Shown here in pieces: positions 11,332-21,643 of a DNA stretch of 64,000 nucleotides. The stretch lies in NCBI GenBank assembly GCA_963921195.1, contig OY992536.1, positions 291,467,313 to 291,531,312 of the forward strand. Reading direction: 5' to 3'. The notes beneath the pieces were generated by a model. The model searched no databases. It was not told the DNA's origin and saw only the letters and a program-made list of their open reading frames with translations. Source of the stretch: Pegoplata infirma. Taxonomy: Eukaryota > Arthropoda > Insecta > Diptera > Anthomyiidae. A program made the position numbers and the translations under genes. Each line of letters begins with the position of its first letter. The first letter of the stretch is position 1.

Positions 11332-11834
11332 TAGTGTGAAACCCATCACATTATCAAATCATAATCGTGTTATAATAATCTCTAGCAGACAATACACAAT
11401 CTTATATCGCTTCCCATAAATGTTGTAAATTAATACCCCATATAAATGCTTTTGTATTCCTTCATTCAACTTTTAATATGACTTTTAATCTAATTACATC
11501 ATAATCATCATCATCATAAAAATAATACAAGTTATTATTAAACATAATTTGGCTTCATTTCTTTGTGTATTTGTTGATTGTCTTTACATTTCGCCGACGA
11601 ACTTTAACGGCGATATTATCATCACTTAATAGAGACATTAACGTATTTTTACAATGATTTTTTTTTTCATTCTTTCTTTACGCAGTTTAAATATAATTTC
11701 ATAAATGAAATGAAAATGAAGAAATTATTTTCGTTTTATTTCTTCTTTTTGGTTTTTTTGGATTCGAAGTAAATTTGGTTCGAATTAAAAAGCGGGGGGG
11801 GGGGGGGGGGGTAATAGTCGAACAAGACCGACTT
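11332..11834. other. No gene seen; AT-rich spacer with an 18-G run
   Basis: No coding frame. An uninterrupted run of 18 G lies at 11794-11811, in striking contrast to the AT-rich surroundings. Confidence 0.6.
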
Positions 11835-12034
11835 CACCATTTACAGATGTTATTAGAAACATATCAATTGTAATTTGAAAATTCTACTTGTAAATCGGAG
11901 ATTCTATTTGGAATTCGAAATTTCAATTTGTAATTAGAAGATTCAACTTGAAGATTCCAATTGTAAATCAAAAATTCCAATTGTAATTCGAAAAAGATCA
12001 ATTGTAATTTGAAATAGATCAATTATAATTTGAA

Positions 12035-12721
12035 CAAGTATAAGCGTTAAGTTCGGATGTGGCGAATCCTATATACCCTCCAACATGCAAAAAAAAAAAA
12101 TAAAAAAAATTGCAGGGCGTTTTTTTTTGGGGGGGGGTGGTTGGTAGTGGTAATAGGGGGGGAGGGAAATTTTCTCGCGAATATGTGTTTAAAACTTTAT
12201 TCTTATGCTTTTTGCACTAAAGAAATACAAGTTCATCATTATTTAAAAAAAAAAATATTCCACGCCCATAAAAGGGGGGCGGACCAAAAAAAATACACTT
12301 GCTAATTTTTTGGGTCCAAATACAGGACTTTGAACTTCTTGTAGCATAAAAATGTTGCAGTTGTTAACCAAAAACACAAAAAATCATGTAAAAAAATGTT
12401 ATTTTTCAGAGGTTGGTTTAGTTCTTCAAGGGGGAACTTTTTTTACCCCTGGTCCGATTTTGCTCATTTACGAACTTAAACTGCCTAGGAAAATAAGACA
12501 TATTCGTGCCAAATGTCGGGAGTCTAGCTTTTTTATTTTGGACTGCATCGTGTTTACTACAGACGGACAGACGGACGGACAGACGGACAAAGCTAGAATG
12601 TCTTAGAATCGATCACTGATCCTAAATATATATACTTTATGGGGTCCTAGACCGATATTTTGATTCGTTACACACGGAATGACAAAGTGAGTATACCCCC
12701 ATACTGTAGTTGGAGGGTATA
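12035..12721 (-). mobile_element. H4-type (GTCY)n element, copy a
   Basis: Read on the plus strand: CAAGTATAAGCGTTAAGTTC and the dyad-containing GTTCGGATGTGGCGAA, ATACCCTCCAACATG, G-rich non-coding sequence, (GACAGACG)n, TCTTAGAATCGATCACTGAT, ACTTTATGGGGTCC, ACGGAATGACAAAGTGAG and the closing hairpin half TTGGAGGGTATA. This is the H1 plan with different internal sequence. The ends sit directly in AATTCGAA-type repeat with no obvious target duplication. Confidence 0.75.
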
Positions 12722-12910
12722 AAAAGTTCAATTGTAAGTCGAAAAACATCAATTGTAATTCAAAATAGATCAATTGTAAGTCGAAAATTCCAACTTTTAT
12801 TCCAAATAGATCAATTATAATTTGAAATAGATCAATAGTAATTTGAAATAGATAATTTTAGTTCGAAAAAAGATTAATTGTAATTCGAAAAATATCAATT
12901 GTAATTCGAA

Positions 12911-13589
12911 CAAGTGAGAGTGTTAAATTCGGCTGTGCCGAATCTTTGATACCCTCCAACATGTTCAAATCCATAAAAAAATCACAGGCGTTTTTAGGGG
13001 GGAGGGGGCTCTGTGGGGGTGCTGAGGGATACCTTCCCCAACGCGATAAATGTTTACTAAATTATTTATTATGCCTTTTGAACTTTAGTTATACCATTTT
13101 CTCAAAATTTTTTAGGTTGTTTTTTAATCCACGCCCACAAAAGGGGGCGGGACAAACAAAAATATTTTGTAGGCCCCCCCGGTGTGTAACTGTATGACTT
13201 TTAACTCCTTCTGACATAAAAAGATTTCATTTGTTTAACAAAAATGCAAAAAAAGCTGTAAAAAATGGCGTTTTTAAAGAGGTTTTTTAGATCTTTAAGG
13301 GGGAACTTTTTTGCCCCTTATCCGATTTTACCCATTTCCGAACTTAGCCGGCGTATGACTAAAAGACACATTCTTGCCAATTTTCAGGAGTCTAGCTCTC
13401 TTATTTTGGACTGAATCGTGTTTTATACAGACGGACGGACGGACAGACGGACGGACATTCATAGAATGACTTATAATCGATCATACATCAATAATATATA
13501 TTCTTTATGGAGTCCCCGACCGATATTTCTATGCGTTACAAACGGAATGACAAAGTGAGTATACCCCCATACTGTGGTTGGAGGGTATA
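12911..13589 (-). mobile_element. H4-type (GTCY)n element, copy b
   Basis: Same order as copy a, starting CAAGTGAGAGTGTTAAATTC with the dyad TTCGGCTGTGCCGAA and ending TGGTTGGAGGGTATA. It has a (GACGGACG)n block at about 13430-13455. The flanking repeat TAATTCGAA / AAAAGATCAATT joins cleanly across it. Confidence 0.77.
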
Positions 13590-13857
13590 AAAAGATCAAT
13601 TATAATTTTAAAAATATCAATTGTAATTCGAAAAAGATCAATTCTAATTCGAAATAGATCAATTGTAATTCGAAATAGATCAATTGTAATGCAAAAAAGA
13701 TCAATTGTTATTCGAAATAGATCAATTATAATTCGAAATCGATCAATTGAAATTTGAAAAAGATCAATTGAAATTCAAAAAAAAATCATCTTTTTCGAAT
13801 TACATCTGTCCTTATTTGGATTGAGGATCCATATACCGGTACGCTGTGGTGTGTTTT

Positions 13858-14613
13858 TATACCCTACACCACACTGTGTTACAGGGTATAATGAGTTTGT
13901 GCTGATGTTTGTAACTACCCGAAATATTGGTCCTAGACCCACTTTTAAGTATACCGATTTGAGTCTGTCTGTCTGTCCATTTAAACGGTGTAAACACGAC
14001 ACAGGTCGCAATTTTTAATCAATTGACTTGAGATTTGAAGCTTAAGCCTCTTTTGGCCCAAGGACGATTGAAATTGGAAAAAATCGGTCCGTGTTTAGAC
14101 CTAGGCCCTCTTTAGTTTTGGCTCAAATGATTCTAATAACCGCATTTTAATAGGTATCTTTTCGAAATTTGACAGGTAATCATGTTTCATCCACACAAAT
14201 CACCATTCCGAATTTTAAACAAAGCGGACCAGTTCTTCTTGTAGCCCCCATACAAACCGCCTTCCCGATTTTCACATAAATCTCTAAAATTTCATGAAAA
14301 TAGAAAATATTTAATTAAAATTCTGTTTGTTTATGTTAAATGCGTACTTTAATAACCTTATCAAATCTGATTATCATCGGACCATTTTTGGACTTAGGTC
14401 CCATGTGAAAATTTCGCCCGATATTCATTAGAAGCGGTTTATTGTCAACAAAAAGAAGCCTATTCCACTCAAATTTAATTTGTGAGTGCTTTTTACACTT
14501 ATTAAAGATTTGACAAAATATAGATCCAATCAGTCCATCTTTGAACTTGGGACCCATTTTCCGGGAAACTCTGGTGTAGGGTATTATATGGTCGGTCTTG
14601 ACCGACTATAATG
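13858..14613 (-). mobile_element. H2-type element, copy b
   Basis: Uninterrupted copy of H2 in reverse: hairpin TATACCCTACACCACACTGT...ACAGGGTATA, GCTGATGTTTGTAACTACCC, a short GTCTGTCTGTC block, and at the far end GGTCGGTCTTGACCGAC (a dyad) followed by TATAATG. It serves as the reference for the split copy at 8152. Confidence 0.8.
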
Positions 14614-14852
14614 TTTAAGTATTTTATCTTGTTCGATTTTTGAGTTGAGTTTCCTGAATATTTGAGTTGAGTTTTCCTAAGTCTTCAGCATTCGATTTTT
14701 TTTTAATTTTTATGAAAAACTCTGAACAATTTTGAAAAAACTTTTAAAAATAATAAAATGGTGCAGAAAACTTTTCAATTAATTACGCAGGAAAATTTTT
14801 TGAAACAGATTCCTACACACAACAAAAAAATTACCAACGACCGCAATTCATA
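14614..14852. other. No gene seen
   Basis: Short AT-rich spacer. 'gagttgagttttcctaag' occurs twice in similar form (about 14642-14680). Nothing else is supported. Confidence 0.4.
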
Positions 14853-16011
14853 CACTCAACGAAAAAGCTTCATTATATTTATGAAAACTGTCATAAATAT
14901 AATGAAAATCTTTATTAAAGTTCGTTCAGTGTAACAGTTTCATAAATACAATGAAACAGTTTCATAATTTTTCATATGGTCAATATTTACGAATTTTTTT
15001 TTTATATTTTTGAAAGTTTTCATAAAAAATTAAATTATTGTTGTTTTTAGTCGACCTTTCAGATATAATTTATAAGAAAAAAAATTTTTTTTGAGCTCGA
15101 GGTCAAGTGTTTGTAAAATTCTTTATTGCTGATATTTCGCTGCACTTCTTGTTGCATCATCAGAGCATATTTTCGCTGCTTTAGCGCTTAAAATTAAAAA
15201 TTAAATGTATATTTTTGTTTTTAATGTAAACATTTTGGAAAATATGCTCTGATGATGCAACACGAAGTGTAGCGAAATATCAGCAATAAAGAATTTTACA
15301 AACACTTGACCTCGAGCTCAAAAAAAAAAAATTATTTCTTATAAGTTTTCATAAAAATATTGAATAAAATTTCATAAACTTTTATGAAACTCTTCATAAA
15401 TATTGTGAATGCTTCATAAATACGATGAAAAATTTCATAGATTTAATTTATTTTTTCTTAAATATTTGATAATATTTGGAAACTTTTTCATAGTAGCTTT
15501 GAACCCCTTCATTGGCACTATGGAATAGTTCCATATTTATAATGAAATACTTAAAAAAATAATATTATTTATATGACATGTTTCATAGTATTTATGAAAT
15601 CTTTCATTATATTTATGAAACAGTTACAATGGACGAACTTTAATGACAGTTTTCATTATATTTATGAAAAAGTTTCATAGTAATGTTTTATTGATAAAGC
15701 AAATGGATTATATTTTTTTAGAAATAAAATTTTTGATGTTTAGATTGGAAGTACTAAGTAGTATAAGGAATACAAATTTTAGAAATCGTTTTCAGGAGCT
15801 ATAATTGTTTTGCACCAATTTCTTAATCATATCACAAAAAATCATATGATTTTTTTTTATGAAATCATAAAATTTTATGAAGTGCTTTTCATAGACTTTT
15901 TTCATTAAACTTTATTATATTTATGAAGGTTTCATAAATATAATAAAATTTTATGTCTAAAATATTTATGAAACCATGTCATAAATATTATGAAGCATTT
16001 TTCTCTGAGTG
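14853..16011. mobile_element. Foldback element built of TTCATAAATATAATGAAA motifs
   Basis: Ends are CACTCAACGAAAAAGCTTCAT and, in complement, CACTCAGAGAAAAATGCTTCAT. Many copies of TTTCATAAATATAATGAAA or TTTCATTATATTTATGAAA lie in both arms. A longer inverted match flanks AAAGTTCGTTCAGTGTAAC (about 14918) and its partner at about 15624-15642. A second foldback (15070-15354) sits in the middle. It is non-coding, and no target duplication was identified. Confidence 0.65.
15070..15354. mobile_element. Foldback A with CTGATGAT-hairpin-GAAATAT motif
   Basis: Arms match over about 95 bp: GAGCTCGAGGTCAAGTG at the left and CACTTGACCTCGAGCTC at the right. In the right arm CTGATGAT (15249-15256) is followed by a 17-base hairpin with 7-base arms and one mismatch (15257-15273), then GAAATATCAG and AATAAA. 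The left arm holds a more mutated copy in complement. The same arrangement occurs at 20556 and 31733. Confidence 0.7.
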
Positions 16012-16359
16012 TTGTAATTATGAAAATTCATAAAAATGTATTAAGTTTTTTATAATACTTTTGAACATTTACCAAGTATTTGAAAAAACCATAATATGTG
16101 AAATTTTAGAAATATTTAAAATTTTTTCATAAATACTATGAAAAAGTTAAAAAATTTTATGAAAAAGTTCATAAATTTGTATGTATTAGTTCATAAATAC
16201 TATGAATTTCGTTCATTGATTTTGCTGGGCATATAAACTTACTTAAAACCACAATCCCCATAAGCATGCTGTTCTTGAAAATTAACTTAACCATAAAGTG
16301 CTTGTAAAACCGTAATAGTATTATATTGTTGTAACAACAAATCCTCTTTTTAATAAGTT
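16012..16359. other. Spacer with stray TTCATAAATACTATGAA motifs
   Basis: No gene. Degenerate copies of the motif from the preceding foldback continue to about 16230, followed by unremarkable AT-rich sequence. Confidence 0.45.
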
Positions 16360-16820
16360 CCCTGCAAAAAAAGTCATTACCACTTCTCAGTGGAGTGCTT
16401 TAAAACTATAACAAATGTAATGAAATACAACAAAAATAACAAAAAACACAAGACAAAAACACACAAACAGTTTTTTCTACTCCAGAATACATAGATATTC
16501 AGCTCTTAACTCATTACCTATCGCGACACCTCCATACAAATGTAAGTAGATATTCAGTAGAAAAGAACTACTCCAGGGAAGTAGTTGGAAGTTGTTTGAA
16601 AGCTCGGAGTACTTCTTATCTACTGAATATCTACTTACTTTTGTATGGGAGTGTCGCGGAAGGTAATGAGTTAAGTGCTGAATAACAACTTTTTATGGAG
16701 TAGAAAAAACTGTTTGTGTGTTTTTTTCTTGTGTTTTTTGTTATTTTTGTTGTATTTCATTACATTTGTTATAGTTTTAAAGCACTCCAAATAGAAGTAC
16801 TCCGCACTTTTTTTGCTGGG
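16360..16820. mobile_element. Foldback MITE, CCCWGCAAAAAAAGT ends
   Basis: 461 bp with arms of about 190 bp. The left end CCCTGCAAAAAAAGT pairs with ACTTTTTTTGCTGGG at the right. Long inverted matches include AGTGCTTTAAAACTATAAC and CAAACAGTTTTTTCTACTCC. The ~80-bp loop holds AGTAGTTGGAAGTTG. There is no coding capacity and no convincing target duplication. Confidence 0.75.
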
Positions 16821-16863
16821 TTTGTATGCATGTTTATGCATGCATTCATGCATAATTACTAAT

Positions 16864-16872
16864 AATGATAAT
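16864..16872 (+). other. 5' target-site duplication of the RTE-like LINE
   Basis: AATGATAAT, identical to 19574-19582 at the 3' end of the LINE. It contains the ATG that opens the long reading frame. Confidence 0.85.
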
Positions 16873-19459
16873 TATTAAATTTAATGCGAAACCATTAAAA
16901 TTTAACGTAATACAGGCTTACGCCCCTACTGCGGAAAGCACAGAGGAAGAAATTGAAAATTTTTATAAGGAGCTGGAAGAACTCCTAAAACTAACAAAAC
17001 AACACGACCTTAATATCATAATGGGTGACTTTAATGCCAAAGTTGGTGCTGGACCGGTTCCAAACGTTGTCGGTAATTTTGGATTGGGCATAAGAAACGA
17101 ACGCGGGGATCGATTGGTCGAATTTTGCCAGGAAAGGAACTTGAAAATTTGTAACACATTTTTCAATCTGCCTCCTCGTAGATTATATACATGGAAATCG
17201 CCACAGGATAATGATGGACATATCGTAAGAAACCAAATAGACTTTATCATTGTCAACAAACGTTTTGGGACTTCTATTAAAAATGCAAAAACTTTCCCAG
17301 GCGCAGATGTTCCAACAGACCATAATTTATTAAAAGCTACAATTAAATTAAAACTGGCTCCAGTCAGACGAGTAACCGGTGTTAAACAGATAAACTTGGA
17401 AAATTTGAAAGACGAGGAAATAAGAAACAGTTTATCTATGGAAATTAATGAGAAAATACACTCAATTAATAATAATTACAACAATGTTTTTACCCTATGG
17501 GAAAAAACTAGCGAAATCTTGAAAACTACATCTAAAAACAAGCTAGGCTTTAAGAAGAAAAAACCGAAAAAAGAATGGATCACAGAAGATATTATGGATC
17601 TCATGGAAGAAAGAAGAAAATTTAGAAATTCAAATCGCATACAATACAATCATTTACAGAAAATCATACGCAGAAAAATACGCGAAGCAAAACATAGATG
17701 GATTGAGGAACAATGTTTAGAAATTGAAAACCTACAGGCAATTCATGATGATTTCAACCTCCATAAAAAATTAAAGGAAGCCTGCGGACTGCAAAAGAAG
17801 AACTTTAATACTGTGCTTTATAACGACCAGAATGTTATTGTTACAGAAAAAGAACAGAAAAAACATGTGTGGGAAAATTACATTAAAACATTATTTGCAG
17901 ATAACACTAGATCTGCATATACCGATTATGATATTAATGTGTGCACCGGTCCACCAATTACGCGTGATGAAATACGCAAAGCCATAAAAAACTCAAAAAA
18001 CAAGAAAGCTGTTGGCTGCGATAATTTACCAGCGGAAATTATTAAACTTTTAAATGATGAAAACATAAATATCCTTGTTAAGCTTTTTAATGAAATATAT
18101 GATACTGGAGTATATCCAGCAGACTGGCTGAAGTCCACATTTATAACAATACCAAAAAAGAGCAATGCCAGTAAATGTCAAGACCACAGACTTATATCCC
18201 TAATGAACCATATCTCAAAAATATTTTTAAGAGTGATTCATCAAAGGATATATGGTAAATGTGAAGCATATGTAGGCAGAACCCAGTTTGGATTTAAAGA
18301 ATCAATGGGTACACGTGAAGCTTTGTTTAGCATCCAGGTTCTAGTTCAAAATTGCCGAGATGTTAAAAAAGATGTTTTTCTATGTTTTATAGATTATGAA
18401 AAAGCTTTTGACCGTGTGCAACATGACAAGCTAATGGAAATATTGAAAAAACTAAACATAGATGATAAAGATATAAGATGTATTAAAAATTTATATTGGA
18501 AGCAGGTTGCTGAAGTTCGAACTAACGACGTAACCACTAATTTTCTGCCTATTAATAGAGGTGTCCGACAAGGATGCATTTTATCTCCCCTTCTTTTTAA
18601 TGTATACTCCGAAGCAATTTTTCAAGAATCCATCAGTTTGATTGAAGCAGGAATTAAAGTTAATGGTCAATTTGTTAACAATATTAGATATGCTGACGAT
18701 ACGACCATTCTAGCAGATAACTTGAATGATCTACAAGCACTTGTACAGTCAGTTAGCACACACAGTAGCAATTTTGGCTTAAATTTAAACATTAAGAAAA
18801 CTAAATTTATGATAATCAGTAGATCGAAACATCCATACCCAAATTCCACTTTGCAAGTCAACGACATGCAAATAGAGAGAGTGCAAAGATTTCTGTATCT
18901 AGGATGTATGTTAAACGAAGATTGGGATTCCGATGCGGAAATAAAAAGGAGAATCGAAATGGCTAGGTCAGCATACACTAAATACAAAAAGATCCTAGCG
19001 AGTCGCGAAGTCTCTATTAGCCTTCGTCTGAGATTCATAAAATGTTACGTATGGTCTGTGCTTATGTATGGTGTAGAAGCTTGGACTTTGAAAATCAATA
19101 CCATGAACAGAATTGAGGCTTTTGAAATGTGGTGTTACCTTAGACTGCTTAGAATATCATGGGTAGATCATGTGCCTAACACTGAAGTCTTAAGAAGAAT
19201 AGGCAGTGATCGTGAATTACTTCCCACAATTAAAAAAAGGAAAACTGCTTATTTTGGGCACATTATTCGGGGCGAAAAATACGAGTTTCTACAGCTTATT
19301 TTAGAAGGAAGAATTGAAGGTAGAAGAGGAATAGGCCGTAAGCAAATATCGTGGCTACGTAACATAAGAAACTGGACGGGACTTAATACAATTGGAGAAT
19401 TAGTTCACACCGCCAGAAGTCGTGAAGAATTTCGTGAAATCATTAATAATTTAAGATAA
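16865..19459 (+). CDS. Endonuclease-reverse transcriptase of an RTE-like LINE (N-terminus missing)
   Basis: 864 codons without interruption. Residues 1 to about 160 are the C-terminal part of an APE-like endonuclease: QAYAPT (17-22), GDFNAKVG (54-61), QIDFIIV (124-130) and TDHNLL (151-156). The reverse transcriptase follows, with GCDNLPAEII in the finger region, FIDYEKAFD at 508-516 (first catalytic aspartate), GVRQGCILSPLLF, and the YADD box at 609-612. The last 200 residues form a basic tail with EGRIEGRRGIGR. Such proteins nick the target and reverse-transcribe their RNA there. A full protein would have roughly 100-150 more residues with the first endonuclease motifs, so this copy should not nick DNA. 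The methionine at 16865 lies in the target duplication: the first two to three codons are host sequence, and an in-frame stop lies at 16853-16855. RTE is inferred from the domain order and short tail. Confidence 0.88.
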   Translation: MIIIKFNAKPLKFNVIQAYAPTAESTEEEIENFYKELEELLKLTKQHDLNIIMGDFNAKVGAGPVPNVVGNFGLGIRNERGDRLVEFCQERNLKICNTFFNLPPRRLYTWKSPQDNDGHIVRNQIDFIIVNKRFGTSIKNAKTFPGADVPTDHNLLKATIKLKLAPVRRVTGVKQINLENLKDEEIRNSLSMEINEKIHSINNNYNNVFTLWEKTSEILKTTSKNKLGFKKKKPKKEWITEDIMDLMEERRKFRNSNRIQYNHLQKIIRRKIREAKHRWIEEQCLEIENLQAIHDDFNLHKKLKEACGLQKKNFNTVLYNDQNVIVTEKEQKKHVWENYIKTLFADNTRSAYTDYDINVCTGPPITRDEIRKAIKNSKNKKAVGCDNLPAEIIKLLNDENINILVKLFNEIYDTGVYPADWLKSTFITIPKKSNASKCQDHRLISLMNHISKIFLRVIHQRIYGKCEAYVGRTQFGFKESMGTREALFSIQVLVQNCRDVKKDVFLCFIDYEKAFDRVQHDKLMEILKKLNIDDKDIRCIKNLYWKQVAEVRTNDVTTNFLPINRGVRQGCILSPLLFNVYSEAIFQESISLIEAGIKVNGQFVNNIRYADDTTILADNLNDLQALVQSVSTHSSNFGLNLNIKKTKFMIISRSKHPYPNSTLQVNDMQIERVQRFLYLGCMLNEDWDSDAEIKRRIEMARSAYTKYKKILASREVSISLRLRFIKCYVWSVLMYGVEAWTLKINTMNRIEAFEMWCYLRLLRISWVDHVPNTEVLRRIGSDRELLPTIKKRKTAYFGHIIRGEKYEFLQLILEGRIEGRRGIGRKQISWLRNIRNWTGLNTIGELVHTARSREEFREIINNLR

Positions 19460-19573
19460 AATTTATAAGAAAAAAATATGATCTTATTTCTTTAAAATGT
19501 ATTTAACTTTATATATATTGTAAATTCATGTGATCACTTATATCCAGTAATGGATTTGTAATAAAAGAAGAAG
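16873..19573 (+). mobile_element. RTE-like non-LTR retrotransposon, 5' truncated
   Basis: Bounded by perfect 9-bp copies of AATGATAAT. The 5' end is truncated within the endonuclease domain, and the 3' end has a short untranslated region closing in an AAGAAGAAG tail, as is usual for RTE elements. The clean duplication and undisturbed frame suggest a recent insertion. Confidence 0.85.
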
Positions 19574-19582
19574 AATGATAAT
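19574..19582 (+). other. 3' target-site duplication of the RTE-like LINE
   Basis: AATGATAAT directly after the AAGAAG tail. See the 5' copy at 16864-16872. Confidence 0.85.
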
Positions 19583-19889
19583 ATCAATATATATTCTCTA
19601 CATACTATACTTAATAAATACGTTACATGCATGTAATTTTCTTTTTATATATTGAATGAATATCCTTTTAATAACCTAAACAATAACAATAATCAAGTAT
19701 TTAATACATACGCATAAAACTTAGAAAAACATTTACATACACAAACAATTGTGACATAATTATTTAATCAGTTGGCTAATGAATGTAAATATTGGCTAAT
19801 TAAGAATATTTTTGTAGGAAAATGGAAATTTTAAAAATAATATATAGCAAATAAAAATAATTGTTAAATCATTAAACTATGGGTCAGCA
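19583..19889. other. No gene seen
   Basis: AT-rich spacer with TATATA-rich stretches. Nothing is supported. Confidence 0.4.
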
Positions 19890-20880
19890 GGAAAAGAGAC
19901 AATTGAAAAACAAATTTTCCCCAAAAATACGGTTCGGAGGACCATTACAAAAAATGTTTGAAATTTATTTAAGTGTTGTTTTGAACGGGCTAAGCTCTGA
20001 CCACCTCAAAGTCTATTTAAAACGTTCAACAAAACATTCTTAGGTAATTTTTTTTACGTGTATCAAAAATCCGGTTCGGAGGACCCAAATTAGATAAAAG
20101 TTAAATTATTTCTGACTATTTCAGAATGAAGGTTTTATTAAAAATGTAATTTGTTTTAAACGTTGATATTTGCAAAATATCTATTGATTAACAGAAAATG
20201 TTTGTAGTAATAAGAACATGTTATTTTTAATTGGCTCGAAGGACCAAAATTGATTAATAATAAGGTTTAATAGAATAAATTGGTGTATATTAAGCAATGC
20301 AAAAACTTTTAGCGTTTTCTAAACTGCTTAAAAATTAAAAATATATATAAACATAGTCTGTATTTTTTTTATAAAAAATGTAAATGAAATAAATGAGCTC
20401 GGGTCTGTTGTTTTAAATAATTTTTTTATTTTTTTTTTTTATTTTATTTCTCCGATTTTTTGAAATTCATCGAATTTCAATTTTTACAAATGGGACATTT
20501 GTAAGAACGAAATAAACTCTAAGCTAAGTTGTTTTTGAAATTTTTACAAGTGTCCCTGAAGATGAAATTCGACGAATTTCGAAATATCGGTGAAATAAAA
20601 TAAAAATTATTTAAAACAACAGACCTCGAGCTCAATTGTTTCATTTACATTACAAATTTAAAGGTCGAATAAATACAGCATAAAATTTATTTTTATAAAA
20701 TTTTTATAAATCCTGATCCGGTTCGAAGGACCAAGTTACTATTCGATGTTTTCAAACATTTCTTAATTTCCTATTGCCCATAAATAATTCAGTCTTAAGA
20801 TTTTCTGATCCGGTTGGAAGGACCAAGTTACTGTTCGATGTTTTTAAACAATTTCTAAATTTCCTATTGACCCTAACTTG
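19890..20880. repeat. Dispersed CCGGTTCGGAGGACCA repeat region
   Basis: A motif of the form CGGTTCGGAGGACCA or TCCGGTTCGAAGGACCAA occurs at about 19930, 20070, 20230, 20718 and 20808, with weaker relatives at 52208 and 52638. The last two sit in a clear direct repeat of about 90 bp that shares GAAGGACCAAGTTACT, TTCGATGTTTT and 'aatttcctattg'. Foldback B is inserted in the middle. It is non-coding. Confidence 0.6.
20394..20634. mobile_element. Foldback B with CTGAAGAT-hairpin-GAAATAT motif
   Basis: The left end TGAGCTCGGGTCTGTTGTTTTA pairs with TAAAACAACAGACCTCGAGCTCA at the right. The right arm reads CTGAAGAT (20556-20563), a perfect hairpin GAAATTC-GAC-GAATTTC (20564-20580), GAAATATCGG and AATAAA. 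The left arm keeps the hairpin (GAAATTCATCGAATTTC in this strand) while the flanking motif has decayed. Confidence 0.75.
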
Positions 20881-21643
20881 ATTCCTCTATTATATACCGC
20901 AACTATTTATTATTTCCTACATTTATTTCAAATGTTATTTTTTTGCAAATTTTTTTCATTCGTACAACTCGTAAAATTTTATTCTAGAAATTTCACATTT
21001 AATTTGGGCAATTAAAATAATTTATCATGTATTTACATAATACAATCAATAAAATAATTTGTTTAATGTAAATTACATAAATGCTTAAATTGAGTATTAA
21101 AATGAAATGTAGAAACAAACAAGCAAAAAAATAATTCCAACTTATTTATTTAGAATTTTTGTATTATTTGGTTAAATTTTTAATGGCTGAATAAACTAAT
21201 TTATAAAATGACCGGAAAAAAAGTACACAATATTCTCTAATGAAGGCAATTGTTATTAATTAATGAACATTTATGATAAATAGGTTTGAGGTTAAATCCC
21301 AATGTATACGGGTTAGAATGTTAATTAGGTAAAACCACTTATTGAAATATTGAAACATTTTTTTAGTAAAGGGGCAAAGTTTTTTTAAACTTAAATTGGT
21401 TTTCAAAATTTTCAAGTTCTAACACATATTCCTAATGAAATTTAGATTTTGTAATAATTTTCTTGTAGAAAATTCTTAGACAAAATAATTCCATGAACAT
21501 TTTTTAAATATTTTTCTCTTAATATATTTAACATTCCGCGAATTTTGAAAACAATAGCGATCAAAACAAAAAATATTTTTTTTTTGACAAAATACACTAC
21601 GATCGCGAACTTTAACCGGATGCAAAGACAGTCTCCAAATTTT
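20881..21643. other. No gene seen; AT-rich spacer
   Basis: No supported feature. Confidence 0.4.

Larger units (their letters stand above)
11835..13809. repeat. AATTCGAA repeat array, interrupted by two H4 elements
   Basis: Begins CACCATTTACAGATG, the left end of the 4399 family, and ends ATTACATCTG at 13809. Units of about 21 bp of the form GATCAATTGTAATTCGAAA fill 11835-12034, 12722-12910 and 13590-13809. The three blocks are separated by two H4 insertions in the same orientation. The interior is less palindromic than the 4399 copy because all blocks mostly run in one direction. Confidence 0.7.

Noticed and set aside
12057..13197. Several 80-codon frames in the H4 copies
   Set aside because: They translate G-rich repeat interiors and are not conserved between the two copies.
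15249..15290. Functional hammerhead ribozyme in foldback A (also B and C)
   Set aside because: CTGANGA and GAAA are in the right order, but one extra base separates the core from stem II and no convincing stem I/stem III pair was found. Kept only as a structural finding.
18667..19038. 123-codon minus-strand frame
   Set aside because: It lies wholly inside the LINE reverse transcriptase on the other strand and has no motifs.
20718..20735. tRNA gene
   Set aside because: GGTTCGAAGGACC resembles a T-arm, but no acceptor stem, anticodon arm or D-arm can be folded around it.
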